Made by a program: the position numbers and the translations under genes. Source: Dehalococcoidia bacterium (GTDB taxonomy: Bacteria > Chloroflexota > Dehalococcoidia > DSTF01 > WHTK01). From it: a DNA stretch of 64,000 bases. Positions 1 through 8,898 of the stretch are shown in pieces (the stretch's first letter is position 1; each line of letters begins with the position of its first letter). The DNA is taken from positions 108,771 to 172,770 of the forward strand of contig WHTK01000002.1 of NCBI GenBank assembly GCA_009377745.1, read 5' to 3'. The notes under the pieces are model-generated. The model was not told where the DNA came from. It saw only the letters and a program-made list of their open reading frames with translations, and did no database searches.

Positions 1-406
1 CGTTCCCCGGCGCCGCGGCAACCGAAGCCTCTGTCGCGCAGCCGGACGCCGCCGTCGTGGCGGTGGCCGTTGGCGCGACGGGCGCCTGCGTTGGAGCCTG
101 GACGGCTGAGGTCGCCGTCGGAGCCGGCGCTGTGGGTGACGGGGCAAGAGCAGTCGCGGCCGGCGTGGGGCTGGCCGGCAAGGGCGCCGTCGCGATCGGC
201 AAGACCTGCGCCGGCGTTGGCGATGCCGCCGTCAGCTGAGGCGTGACAAGCGGGTCCAATCCCGAGCGTGGTTCATCGCCGGAGCCGTAGACCAGCCCGA
301 AAATGATGATGCCCGCGACCAAGGCCGCGACCAGGGCGAGCTTGCCTTGCGAGGTCAGTGCGTTCCAGAGTCCCACCGAGCGACATATTACTCGCTCCGA
401 AACCAT
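1..406 (-). CDS. membrane-anchored Pro/Thr/Ala-rich protein, N-terminal part, cut by window edge
   Basis: An open frame runs from an ATG at 404-406 off the left edge, giving about 135 residues. A GTG at 374-376 is an alternative start. After a short basic head there is one membrane segment (LALVAALVAGIIIFGLVY, about residues 23-40). A long linker follows, rich in Pro, Thr, Ala and Ser with repeated TPA and APT steps. This is the layout of a single-pass protein with an extracellular stalk; the functional domain would lie beyond the edge. The strong proline and threonine bias and the hydrophobic stretch exist only in this frame, so the forward-strand ORF over the same bases is rejected. The product family is unknown. 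Confidence 0.5.
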   Translation of the reverse strand, partial: MVSERVICRSVGLWNALTSQGKLALVAALVAGIIIFGLVYGSGDEPRSGLDPLVTPQLTAASPTPAQVLPIATAPLPASPTPAATALAPSPTAPAPTATSAVQAPTQAPVAPTATATTAASGCATEASVAAAPGN

Positions 407-522
407 GTGTCGGGGCGAGCCCCCTTATCGCGGAAGCACGAGGCCTGCAATGGGCCTGTGCATAGCGAAGGGCGTTTGGAGGGCTGCCACAGTCCGGCTG
501 GTAGGCGAGAGCTGGCTTCCAG

Positions 523-1695
523 CTACGGCATGCCGAGTCCGAGCCCGAAGTAGTACTGCCCCGTCTTCTCCCACCACACGGGTGAGACCACGAGGTGCTG
601 GTTAGCGGTGTGGATGTCGCGCAGACAGCGCTCCAGCCGGTGGCCGCTGTAGATGGCAGTGGAGCCGCCCAGCTTGAACATCGAGTCCACCGCCTCCTCA
701 CAGGACGCCGCCGAATTGACGCAGGCCAACTGGCGGCGCGCTTCCAGGTCCTCTGGGATGGCTTCCCCGGCCTCCACGACGGCCATCATCTCGCGCGCGA
801 CCTCGAAGAAATAAGCCCGCGCCGATTGGAGCCTGGCCTCCGCGTGTGCGACCTCAGCGTGGACCGTCGGCCTGCCGCCGAGGCCGGCCTGGCTTAGGGT
901 TGGCGTCTTGCCCTTCGCCAGCTCGACGAAGGCATCGATGGCCGCGCGGGCGATGCCGAGGCCGACGGCGGTGAGGGCGCAACTGAAGAGAGCCAGGATT
1001 CCAACCTGATAGAGGGCTCCCGGTACCTGAGGCTGCCCGGTAAAGGCCGAAAATGTGCGCTGCTCCGGCACAAAAACGTCTCGGACGGCGATGTCCGTGC
1101 TGCCGGTGCCACGCAGGCCGGCGGCGTACCACGTGTCCAGGACCTCACACTCGGCCGCGGGCACGCACATGATCTTCAGGTCCGGCATTCCATGGACGCC
1201 CAGCCGCGGCGCATCGCCATCGAAGACCAGAGAGCCCATACCCAGCCAGGTCGCGTGATGGGCGCCGCTCACCAGCGGCCATTGCCCGGTCAGCCGATAG
1301 CCTCCCGCCACGGGCACGGCGTGGCCCTTGGGAGCAATGGCGCCCACCGAAAGCGCAGCCTGATCGCCACCCAAAATCTCCCGGGCGCCCGCTTGCGGCA
1401 GGAATGCCGCCTGCATGTTGTTGCCGGTTACGTTGGCCAGCACCCACCCGGCCGCGCCGTCCATGGCGGAAATCGCTTCGACCACCTCTAAGAAGGTTGG
1501 CAGATCGACCTCATCGCCGCCGAGCTCTCTCGGTACCCACGAATTGAAGAGCCCGGCCTCGCGCATGGCCGCGACGATGGCGGGCGAGAGACGGCGCTCC
1601 CGTTCACTCTCATCGCGATGCCCCTCGATAACCGCCTGCAGGCTCCTCGCCGTATTGAGTACTGCCTCTTTCGTACGCTCGGTACTCGTCATCAT
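523..1695 (-). CDS. acyl-CoA dehydrogenase-family flavoprotein (DszC/HpaB-like monooxygenase type)
   Basis: A 390-residue protein of normal length for FMN/FAD enzymes with the acyl-CoA dehydrogenase fold. The N-terminal helical domain carries the family-like stretch ending FNSWVPRELGGDEVD. The middle beta domain has GWVLANVTGNN and the C-terminal helical bundle has GGSTAIYSGHRLERCLRDI. The last resembles the C-terminal signature of the group that includes the flavin monooxygenases HsaA and DszC, rather than classical beta-oxidation dehydrogenases. That group usually takes reduced flavin from a separate reductase, none of which is adjacent. The gene diverges from a LuxR-type regulator 129 bases away, which may control it. 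The substrate cannot be read from sequence. Confidence 0.8.
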   Translation of the reverse strand: MMTSTERTKEAVLNTARSLQAVIEGHRDESERERRLSPAIVAAMREAGLFNSWVPRELGGDEVDLPTFLEVVEAISAMDGAAGWVLANVTGNNMQAAFLPQAGAREILGGDQAALSVGAIAPKGHAVPVAGGYRLTGQWPLVSGAHHATWLGMGSLVFDGDAPRLGVHGMPDLKIMCVPAAECEVLDTWYAAGLRGTGSTDIAVRDVFVPEQRTFSAFTGQPQVPGALYQVGILALFSCALTAVGLGIARAAIDAFVELAKGKTPTLSQAGLGGRPTVHAEVAHAEARLQSARAYFFEVAREMMAVVEAGEAIPEDLEARRQLACVNSAASCEEAVDSMFKLGGSTAIYSGHRLERCLRDIHTANQHLVVSPVWWEKTGQYYFGLGLGMP

Positions 1696-1824
1696 TTGTA
1701 TGGCCTCTCCTAGTCCAGATATCTAAGTCTGATTCGACGGCCTAAGATTGACGCGACAGCGCATGACAGACATCGGGCAACTGACCTATATTCTTGGATC
1801 AGATTTTCCTCAGGCGGTTCAGCG

Positions 1825-3424
1825 ATGGTCGTATCCGAAGTCAAAGATGCGAGTTCTCTGCTTCAAGCAGGGCGATGGTCTGACGCGCGCTCGGCCTACG
1901 AGGATGCGCTTTCTAAAGAGATAACCGGAGAGGCCCTTTTCGGCCTGGCCGAAGCCCTCTGGTGGCTCGGCGACTTCCGGGCGAGCATTTCCTACTACCA
2001 GCGCTCCTACGCCGCTTTTCGAGAGCAAGGCGACGCCATAGGAGCGGTCCGGGCGTGCATCTCCCTCTGCTTTACCTACAAGAGCTGCCTGGGCAATGAG
2101 GCAGCCGCCAGCGGTTGGCTCGCCAAAGCAGAGACAGAGGCGAAGACGGTTGCTCCAGACCTCTTCCAGGGCTGGTTCTGGGGATTGCATGGCTACATGA
2201 CAATCGACCACGACCTGGATCAGGCCGCGCAGTTCATTAATCGGGCGCTGTCCCATGCTCGCTCAACCGCTGATCGCGATCTCGAACTTGTCACGCTGGC
2301 TGATCTCGGCCTGGTGCTCGCGAGGTCAGGCAAGATCGATGAAGGCCTGCAGCTGGTGGATGAGGCGATGGCGGGCGTCAGCGCCGGAGAGAACCGGCAG
2401 CTGAATACCGTGGTCTTCGTCTGTTGCGTCATGCTCGTGGTTTGTGAGCTGGCGTCTGACCTGGGCCGGGCGAAGCAGTGGTCAAGCTTTGCCGAACAGT
2501 TCGGCAAGACCTACAGCTGCCCGTTTCTTTCCGCGGAGTGCCGGGCCTTATACGGCAGCATTCTTGTCGCCGGCGGTCGCTGGGCCGAAGCCGAGCAGCA
2601 GCTGAGATCGGCTATCGAGATAACTCGAGATTCCTTCACCACGTTCTTCGTCCTTGCCACCGGCTATCTGGCCGACCTGAAGCTACGCCAGGGGTTCATA
2701 GAGGAGGCCGAGCAACTTCTCAGCGGCATCGAGCGGGACATGCCCGCCATGCTACCCCTCGCGGCCGTCAAGCTCGCCCGGGGCCAGCCGCGCGTAGCCG
2801 TTGCGCTCATCGAACGAGTCCTTCGCAATGAGTCGCTGGCAGATAAGGTGGCCTCGGTCCGGGCCCTGGAGCTTCTGGTTGACGCCTTCCTGGCAAGCGA
2901 CGATCCGCGGGCTGCTTCCGAGACCCTCTCACGGCTTCAGGCGACGGCGGGCCGGGCGTGTGGCCGCGGCGCGTGGCGACCTGCCGGCCGCCCTCGGCAA
3001 CTTCGAGAAGGCGATGGACTGCTTCTCTTCTCAGGGCCTGCCCCTGGAGAGCGCCCGCGCCCGCCTCGCCATCGCCGCGCTTGCCGCGGATGCCAACGGG
3101 GAGCTCGCCAGGTCGGAAGCTCAGGGCGCGCTCAATGCCTTCGAGGAGCTGGGCGCCAACGCCGATGTGGACGGGGCCTGCGCCCTGCTGCGGACACTGG
3201 GTGTGCCTACTAAGAGGAAGCCGGCGCACTCCGGCCTGCTGACAAAGCGGGAGACAGAGGTGCTGAGGCTCCTGAGCGCCGGACTCTCAAACCCGGAGAT
3301 CGCCGGCCGCCTCGTCATCAGCCGGAAAACCGCCGCGCACCACGTAAGCAGCCTGCTGTCGAAGCTGGCAGTGCGCAATCGAGCCGAGGCGGTCGCCTTC
3401 GCCGCGAAAGCGCCCCAAACCTGA
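1825..3424 (+). CDS. LuxR-family transcriptional regulator with TPR-like sensor region, frameshifted
   Basis: Two overlapping frames together encode one protein of about 532 residues. The first (from the ATG at 1825) carries a long series of helical, TPR-like repeats, for example AGRWSDARSAYEDAL and ALFGLAEALWWLGDF. The second continues with RVAAARGDLPAALGNFEKAM and ends in a LuxR/GerE helix-turn-helix (LTKRETEVLRLLSAGLSNPE, then KTAAHHVSSLLSKL). The switch needs one extra base near 2950-2970 in a GC-rich stretch. There is no AAA/MalT-type ATPase domain, so this is a TPR plus HTH protein. It is divergent from the flavoprotein at 523-1695, a common arrangement for a local activator. Either a sequencing indel or a recent mutation explains the break. 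Confidence 0.75.
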
Positions 3425-3504
3425 TCCGGCGGTCTCGTTTCCAAGTCCCGCGCCAGACTGGCTGGCTGCCTCGCCTGGGTCGAGGAGTCCAGGAGGAGCT
3501 CGGC

Positions 3505-3729
3505 TCAGCCGGCCTCACGGGCAGCGACGGTCTCCCGATTCGCGGCCCAGAGCTTGCACCACCAGGGAGCGCCGACGACCATATCGACGTCCCGATGGGC
3601 GCAGTAGCCGATGCCTTCCTTGATTTCCATATAGAACCGGCAGTTGTCACAGTGGTCGTCGTTCGTGCTCTCCGGCCACAGGTCTGCCTGCTCAACGCGA
3701 ACTTTCAGCTCCTGCACTGACTGAGCCAT
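3505..3729 (-). CDS. small four-cysteine protein, possible Fe-S protein
   Basis: A 74-residue protein with four cysteines in the pattern DNCRFYM, then GIGYCAHRD, then WWCKLW, with the first Cys three residues before the second. The spacing and aromatic context (CxxCRFY..., GYC, WWCKLW) recall high-potential iron-sulfur proteins and the small subunits of glycyl-radical enzymes such as BssB and HpdC. No glycyl-radical enzyme is nearby. A [4Fe-4S] or zinc site is inferred from the cysteines only. It stands alone between convergent and divergent neighbours. The start ATG at 3729 is preceded by a GGGGGACC purine stretch. Confidence 0.6.
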   Translation of the reverse strand: MAQSVQELKVRVEQADLWPESTNDDHCDNCRFYMEIKEGIGYCAHRDVDMVVGAPWWCKLWAANRETVAAREAG

Positions 3730-3886
3730 GGTGGTCCCCCTTCGCGTTCATTCGGCCCGCCCCGAGCCGTCTCGTGCAGGCGCCACTATCTTACTTCGGC
3801 TGCGAGGCCTGCATAGACCCGGCTACCAGCGCTGCGCGATGGCTTGACACCCGCTGACCAGGCCGCCGACCCTAACTCGAATCAGG

Positions 3887-5221
3887 ATGCGACTTCCACT
3901 GCCTGCCCTGCCGTTTCGCCATGAGCACGACCACGAGATCATGAGGCTGGCCGTGCCGGCCTTCGGCGCTTTGGTGGCGGAGCCCTTGTTCCTGCTGGCC
4001 GATGCAGCCATCGTCGGCCATCTCGGGACCCCTCAGCTGGCGGGCCTGGCCATCGCCTCCACGCTCCTGGCTACAGCGCTCAGCCTCTGCACCTTCCTGG
4101 CTTACGGGACGACGGCCGCCGTTGCCAGGAGGCTGGGCGCCGGCGATCTCGCTGGCGCGGTGCGCCAGGGCATCGACGGCCTCTGGCTCGCGGGCCTGCT
4201 CGGCGTAATGTTGGCCGTGCTGGGCTTCGGCGGCGCTAACCAACTCATCGGCCTCTTCGGCGCCGATGCAGAGACCTCCCGCAACGCGCTGATCTACTTC
4301 CGCGTCAGCATGATCGGCCTGCCGGCCATGCTGGCGGTGTTCGCCATGACGGGTGTCCTCCGCGGTCTGCAGGACACCAGGACTCCCCTCACGGTCGCCG
4401 TGGCAGCCAATCTCCTGAACATCCTGCTCAACCTGCTCTTCGTTTACGGCCTGGACCTGGGCATAGGCGGCTCGGCCGCCGGGACTTGCGTCGCCCAGTG
4501 GGCCTCCGTTAGCGCCTATCTGTTCGTGGTGATCCGGGGAGCGAGCCGGCTGGAGGTTGACCTGACGTTCTCCCGAGCCGGTGTCGTCCGCAGCTTTCGC
4601 GCTTCCGCTCCCCTGCTGGTGCGAAGCCTCTCGCTACGGATCGTCATCGTCCTTTCCGCGGCGATTGCGGCGAGGCTTGGCCAGCCCGAGCTGGCCGCGC
4701 ATCAGGTCGCCTTTACGCTCTGGAGCGCGCTGGCCCTCGGCCTGGACGCGATAGCCATCGCCGGCCAGGCGCTGGTCGGGCGTTACCTCGGCGCCGGCGA
4801 CATCCACGGCGTCCGCGTGGCCACCCGGCGCATGGTCGAGTGGTCTGTGGCGCTGGGCTTACTCTTTGCGCTGGTCCTGATCACGGCTCGCAATGACCTA
4901 CCCGTCCTCTTCACACAGGACCCGGAGGTCAGGCATCTGCTGAGCGGCGTGCTGGTGATGATCGCGATATTTCAGCCGGCCGCCGGCTGGGTCTTTGCCC
5001 TCGATGGCGTGCTGATCGGAGCTGGCGACGCTCGCTACCTGGCCTTCGCTCAGGCCCTGACCGTGGTGGTGTTCGTGCCCCTGGCGGCCTGCGTCCTGAT
5101 CTTCAGCCTCGGCCTGGTAGCCCTCTGGCTCGCGATAGGCGGCTGGGTTGTCACCCGCCTGCTGCTCCTGCGACTGCGCGAAAGGACGGACGACTGGGCG
5201 ATCGTCGGCGCCGTCCGCTAA
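3887..5221 (+). CDS. MATE-family (DinF-like) efflux transporter
   Basis: A 444-residue integral membrane protein with about 12 hydrophobic segments in two related halves, the length and layout of multidrug and toxic compound extrusion transporters. The opening EIMRLAVPAFGALVAEPLF, then DAAIVGHLGTPQLAGLAIAS, is characteristic of the DinF branch. The second half repeats the pattern (ELAAHQVAFTLWSALALGLD). Members exchange Na+ or H+ for organic cations or other toxic molecules at the cytoplasmic membrane. No partner genes or SOS box were recognised, so the DinF label rests on sequence style alone. Confidence 0.88.
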   Translation: MRLPLPALPFRHEHDHEIMRLAVPAFGALVAEPLFLLADAAIVGHLGTPQLAGLAIASTLLATALSLCTFLAYGTTAAVARRLGAGDLAGAVRQGIDGLWLAGLLGVMLAVLGFGGANQLIGLFGADAETSRNALIYFRVSMIGLPAMLAVFAMTGVLRGLQDTRTPLTVAVAANLLNILLNLLFVYGLDLGIGGSAAGTCVAQWASVSAYLFVVIRGASRLEVDLTFSRAGVVRSFRASAPLLVRSLSLRIVIVLSAAIAARLGQPELAAHQVAFTLWSALALGLDAIAIAGQALVGRYLGAGDIHGVRVATRRMVEWSVALGLLFALVLITARNDLPVLFTQDPEVRHLLSGVLVMIAIFQPAAGWVFALDGVLIGAGDARYLAFAQALTVVVFVPLAACVLIFSLGLVALWLAIGGWVVTRLLLLRLRERTDDWAIVGAVR

Positions 5222-5351
5222 GGTCGCGGCAACGCCGCCGGCTTCGTCAAGAGAATGAACGTCGCTATGGGCCCTCCGCCAAAATTGAATTGGAATGTCC
5301 TAGCGGCAGCGATTTAGGCCGGGAGAATACGGATGGCCCGACCATGCTGCC

Positions 5352-5945
5352 ATGTCGAATCAAGTCCAGACCGTCTACCTGAAGATTCCCCCGGATGCCG
5401 CGCGACGCCTCTGGGCCAACGCGAGCCCCAGACTGCGGGGTCTGCTGTTCGGATTCAAGACACCGGTTTCGCTGCATTTCATTCCGGCCGAGGGCGGCTG
5501 CGTCATCGCGGCTGTTGGCGAGGTCCAGCAGGTTACCGGCCGCCTCTCGCTTCTTTCCCGCCATCGAGTCGCCATGCTGCATCAGCATCTCCAGGACTTC
5601 GCCCTATCCTCGAAGGCGCTAGGCTCCTCTGCCCTGCGGAAGGCGCAAGGATTCAGGATCAAACGTCTGGAGTTGCAGGGTCTGCGGACAGACTTTAGGA
5701 GCAAAGATCCTCTACCAGCATGGAACGTCTACGAGATCCTGCCTGCTGATAAGGGATGGCAAGTCGCGGCGCAGGGTAACGTTGCCGCCGCACCGCAAGT
5801 GTTTCCGAAGAAGGATGAAGCGCTAAAGTGGGCGCGCACTCACGCAAAGCAGGACTTGCCCAGTCAGCTCCGAGTGCGGCGCCGGGACGGGCAGATACAG
5901 ACCGAGTTCACTTACGGACGTGACCCTCGACAGGTCCCCGGCTAG
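5352..5945 (+). CDS. hypothetical protein with C-terminal DUF2188-like domain
   Basis: A 197-residue protein. The N-terminal half (about residues 1-115) is not recognised. The last 80 residues resemble a DUF2188 domain: WNVYEILPADKGWQVAAQGN, then FPKKDEALKWARTHAK and a closing RRDGQIQTEFTYG. That domain is small, widespread and without a known function; its name comes from the conserved WxVxP...GW core and the DEAL..A helix. The gene sits alone between the MATE transporter and a tRNA-like remnant. The start ATG at 5352 was chosen because the frame opens there; no clear ribosome binding site is visible. Confidence 0.65.
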   Translation: MSNQVQTVYLKIPPDAARRLWANASPRLRGLLFGFKTPVSLHFIPAEGGCVIAAVGEVQQVTGRLSLLSRHRVAMLHQHLQDFALSSKALGSSALRKAQGFRIKRLELQGLRTDFRSKDPLPAWNVYEILPADKGWQVAAQGNVAAAPQVFPKKDEALKWARTHAKQDLPSQLRVRRRDGQIQTEFTYGRDPRQVPG

Positions 5946-5961
5946 ATCGATTCAGAATTCA

Positions 5962-6040
5962 TGGCGCCGGAGTGGGATCGAACCCACACTACCTCGCGGC
6001 CGGCGGAATGAGTCTGCTTCAGCTGGCTTGCCGCCCGGTG
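5962..6040 (-). pseudogene. degenerate tRNA-Leu-like remnant
   Basis: On the minus strand this stretch aligns with the intact tRNA-Leu at 17807-17893. It shares the variable-arm bases CCGGCCGCGAGG, GTGTGGGTTCGATCCCAC and a 3' CCA. It has lost a base in the T-loop, its anticodon stem no longer pairs (GCAGA against CGCCG), and the acceptor stem carries a mismatch. The anticodon position would read CAT. It ends two bases before the stop of yajQ. I read it as a dead tRNA copy or an old integration footprint, not a working gene. Confidence 0.5.
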
Positions 6041-6041
6041 A

Positions 6042-6536
6042 TTAGCGGTAGTTGCCGAACTTTAGCTCCATGCCCCAGTCCTCGCCGCGCAGATCGGCAA
6101 TGACGGCCTGAAGCTCATCACGGCTTGAGCCGGAGACGCGCACCTCGTCGCCCTGGATCGACGACTGCACCTTCTTGTATTTGCCGTCCTTGAGGAACTT
6201 GACGATCTTCCGCGCCGTATCGGCGTCGATGGACTGGATAATGTCGATCACCTGGCGCACGGTGCCGCCGGCCGCTTTCTCGACCTCGCCGCGCTTGACG
6301 TTGTTGAGCGGTATGCCACGGCTGCGGAAGCGCTGCTGTAGTACTTGCCAGATCGCCTCCACCTTGAAGTCGTCCGAAGTGTGGACCGTTATCCTGTGCG
6401 CCGCCCGGTCGAAATTGATCTCCGCCACGACGTGCTTGAAGTCGAAGCGGTTGGTAATCTCGCGGATGGCCTGATTGACGGCGTTATCGACTTCTTGGAG
6501 GTCCGCGCCGGTGCTGACGTCGAAGGAAACAGTCAT
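6042..6536 (-). CDS. yajQ: YajQ-family cyclic-di-GMP/nucleotide-binding protein
   Basis: A 164-residue protein of exactly the usual YajQ length. It starts SFDVSTGADLQEVDNAVNQA, has FDFKHVVAEI in the first repeat, KRGEVEKAAGGTVRQ and IVKFLKDGKYKKVQSSIQGD in the middle, and ends GEDWGMELKFGNYR. All of these are hallmarks of the family. YajQ consists of two ferredoxin-like domains and has been shown in some bacteria to bind cyclic di-GMP. In others its role is unclear. It is monocistronic here, with a convergent tRNA remnant downstream. Confidence 0.95.
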   Translation of the reverse strand: MTVSFDVSTGADLQEVDNAVNQAIREITNRFDFKHVVAEINFDRAAHRITVHTSDDFKVEAIWQVLQQRFRSRGIPLNNVKRGEVEKAAGGTVRQVIDIIQSIDADTARKIVKFLKDGKYKKVQSSIQGDEVRVSGSSRDELQAVIADLRGEDWGMELKFGNYR

Positions 6537-6774
6537 GGTGTCAGCATAGCTCAGGCGCTCGCAGCAGGGACAGAGCTACGAGGTAGCGCGATGGCTGTGG
6601 CATTCTGCTCCCAACTCTGCTGGGATGGACTGGCCCATCATCGGGAGCCCAGTAAGGAGGTCGAAGCCCACCAGCCACATGTTCTCATGGCCGATACCTG
6701 GGCTTGGTTGCCGGTCTCTTGGGACACTCGCCGTCCGCAAGCGATGAGACGCGGCTCGGCGCCCTCAGCCGGCG

Positions 6775-8625
6775 CTAGGGGACCAGCTCAGCCCACTCCT
6801 TCATCAGCGCCTGCAGCTCCGATTGCAGCTCATCGAAGCGCCGGCCCAGCTCTCCCACCTTCTGGTGGTCGCTCTCGGCGCTCGCCGTGTTGATCAGGTG
6901 CCCCAGCTCTTCGATCTGGCGCTCCCGCCCTTCGATTTCGCTCTCCATCGCCGTAATTGCTGCCTGCATGATGCGCGCCGATTTGGCGCTCGGCGGCGCT
7001 TTCGCCGGCACGGCCTTCGTCTTGGCGGGCGGTGGCGATGGCTGCGCCCTCAGGCTCTCGTTGTACTCCTCGAAGCTGCCCTCGAATACGTACAGGCGTC
7101 CGTTTTCGACTCGCCAGAGGCTCGTCGCGAGGTCGGCGATCAGCCGCCGGTCGTGTGAGACAAAGACAATTGTGCCTGAGTACGCCTCCAGGGCCTGCAG
7201 TAGAGAGTCGCGCGCCGGTATGTCCAGGTGATTGGTTGGCTCGTCCAGAAGCAGGAAATTGGCGTCCAGCAGCATCAGTTTCGCCAGCGCCAGCCGGCTG
7301 CGCTCGCCACCGCTCAGAGCTGAGACCTGCTTGCTGACATCGTCGCCGCTGAACAAGAAGCGCCCCAGGATGTCGCGAGCAATCTGCGGGTCCATGCTCC
7401 GGCCCCGCCGCAGCTCCTCGAAGACGCTGTTGCCGGCTGAAAGATTTTCCGCTTCCTGCCAGTAGTGCGCTTCCGCCACGTGAGAACCCTTGCGCAGGCT
7501 GCCGGCGACAGCGCCCATCTCCCCCGCGATCGTCTTGAGCAGCGTCGTCTTACCGGAGCCGTTGGCGCCGATCAGGGCGATGCGCTGGCCTCGCTCGACT
7601 TCGAGCGTGCCGACATCGATCAGGGCCTCAGTACCGTAGCCAATCGACAGGTCCTTCGTGGCAAGGACGACATCCCCACTGCGCTTCGCCGACAGGCTGA
7701 AGTGCGTCGACTTCTCTTTGCGGGGCGCCTCTATCCGGTCGATGTGTTGCAGTTTCTTGAGCCGGCCCTGCGCCTCGCGCGCCCGCTGGCCGGCACGATA
7801 ACGGCGAATGAATGACTCTTCCCTGGCGATGTACTCCTGCTGGGCCTGCGCCTGCTTCTGCAGGAGGTCGAGCTCCGCCGAGCGCTGCTGCTCGAACTTG
7901 CTGTAGTTGCCCCGGTAGGTCTTGGCGCGGCCGTTCTCAAGCAGCCAGATGCGCGTCGCGACCTTGTCCAGGAAGTAACGGTCGTGAGACGTAATCAGCA
8001 GCGTCCCGGGCCAGCGTGAGAGCAGGTCGTCCAGCCAGCGCATCGCGTCGATGTCTAGATGGTTGGTGGGCTCGTCGAGGATCAGCAGGTCGGGCTGAGA
8101 GAGCAAGGCCTTGGCCAGCGCCAGCCGGCTGCGCTCGCCGCCGCTGAGCTGATACACGGGCCGCGACCACTCCGGCTCCGGCAGCCCCAGGCCGGTCAGC
8201 ACCTGGGCGAAGCGGGTGCGGTAAAGATACCCGCCCCTGGCTTCGAATTCGTCCTGCAGGTCTGAGTACTCGCTGGACGTGCCGGCGGCGTCCGTGCTCA
8301 TGCGGTGGGCAGCTTCCTCCAACGCCTGCTCCAGGCGCCTGACCTCGGCGAACGCCGTCAGCGCTTCTTCGTACACCGTTAGCCGCGAAGTCGATTCGCG
8401 TGGGACCTGCTCAACCATCCCGATCGCGACTCGGCTCGCCGCGTGCCGCTTGCCGGCATCCGGCCGCAGCTCGCCCGTCATCACGTGCAGGAGGGTCGTC
8501 TTACCGGCGCCGTTACGCCCGACCAGGCCGATGCGGTCGCCCGCCTCGATGTCGCCGCTGACGCCGGTGAGCACGTCCTCCGCCCCAAAGGCCACCTCGA
8601 TGTCTTGCAGTGAAAGGAGACTCAC
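6775..8625 (-). CDS. ABC-F family ATPase (translation-associated type)
   Basis: A 616-residue soluble protein with two ABC ATPase domains and no membrane segment. Walker A motifs are GRNGAGKTTLL and GANGSGKTTLL. Signatures LSGGERSRLALAKALL and LSGGERSRLALAKLML precede LILDEPTNHLD and LLLDEPTNHLD. A linker rich in charged residues (QQEYIAREESFIRRYRAGQR) between the domains corresponds to the P-site tRNA interaction motif region. The C-terminal tail (MESEIEGRERQIEELG) is a predicted coiled coil, as in Uup and YdiF/YfmR. ABC-F proteins act on ribosomes, either as housekeeping factors or in antibiotic resistance. Which subtype this is cannot be settled by eye. Confidence 0.92.
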   Translation of the reverse strand: MSLLSLQDIEVAFGAEDVLTGVSGDIEAGDRIGLVGRNGAGKTTLLHVMTGELRPDAGKRHAASRVAIGMVEQVPRESTSRLTVYEEALTAFAEVRRLEQALEEAAHRMSTDAAGTSSEYSDLQDEFEARGGYLYRTRFAQVLTGLGLPEPEWSRPVYQLSGGERSRLALAKALLSQPDLLILDEPTNHLDIDAMRWLDDLLSRWPGTLLITSHDRYFLDKVATRIWLLENGRAKTYRGNYSKFEQQRSAELDLLQKQAQAQQEYIAREESFIRRYRAGQRAREAQGRLKKLQHIDRIEAPRKEKSTHFSLSAKRSGDVVLATKDLSIGYGTEALIDVGTLEVERGQRIALIGANGSGKTTLLKTIAGEMGAVAGSLRKGSHVAEAHYWQEAENLSAGNSVFEELRRGRSMDPQIARDILGRFLFSGDDVSKQVSALSGGERSRLALAKLMLLDANFLLLDEPTNHLDIPARDSLLQALEAYSGTIVFVSHDRRLIADLATSLWRVENGRLYVFEGSFEEYNESLRAQPSPPPAKTKAVPAKAPPSAKSARIMQAAITAMESEIEGRERQIEELGHLINTASAESDHQKVGELGRRFDELQSELQALMKEWAELVP

Positions 8626-8652
8626 TCTTAAAGCTTAACCGAGGCTCCGTTC

Positions 8653-8880
8653 TCAAACAGCGCGGACGCCGATGGTAACCGACCCAGGTTGCCTGCCAGA
8701 CAGGCCGGTGCCGTAAGCCCAGGCAAATGCGTCCTGGCTGGTCACCTAGTTCTCGCGTCTTGCCGCAACGGCCGAAGAAGTCGTTGAGCATTCGCGAGTA
8801 GGATTGGATCGTCCGATCCGGCCGCTTCTGCTTCTCGACATGCCCGGCGAGATGGACTCCTACTAGTCGTCTTCCTGCAT
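8653..8880 (-). pseudogene. remnant of a tyrosine recombinase (N-terminal core-binding domain)
   Basis: The 270-base gap upstream of the ABC-F gene holds a clear protein remnant on the minus strand. One frame reads HVEKQKRPDRTIQSYSRMLN followed by DFFGRCGKTREL. A second frame continues VTSQDAFAWAYGTGLSG, then SVTIGVRA and a stop at 8653-8655. This is the SAM-like DNA-binding domain of XerC/D-type phage integrases. It needs one frame change, and the catalytic domain is missing altogether. It is the relic of an integrated element whose remaining parts are not visible. Confidence 0.6.
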
Positions 8881-8898
8881 CCGCAAGGACCGGGGTGA

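Noticed and set aside
57-239. 60-residue plus-strand ORF of Ala, Val and Gly
   Set aside because: Antisense of the Pro/Thr/Ala linker of the membrane-anchored protein that runs off the left edge.
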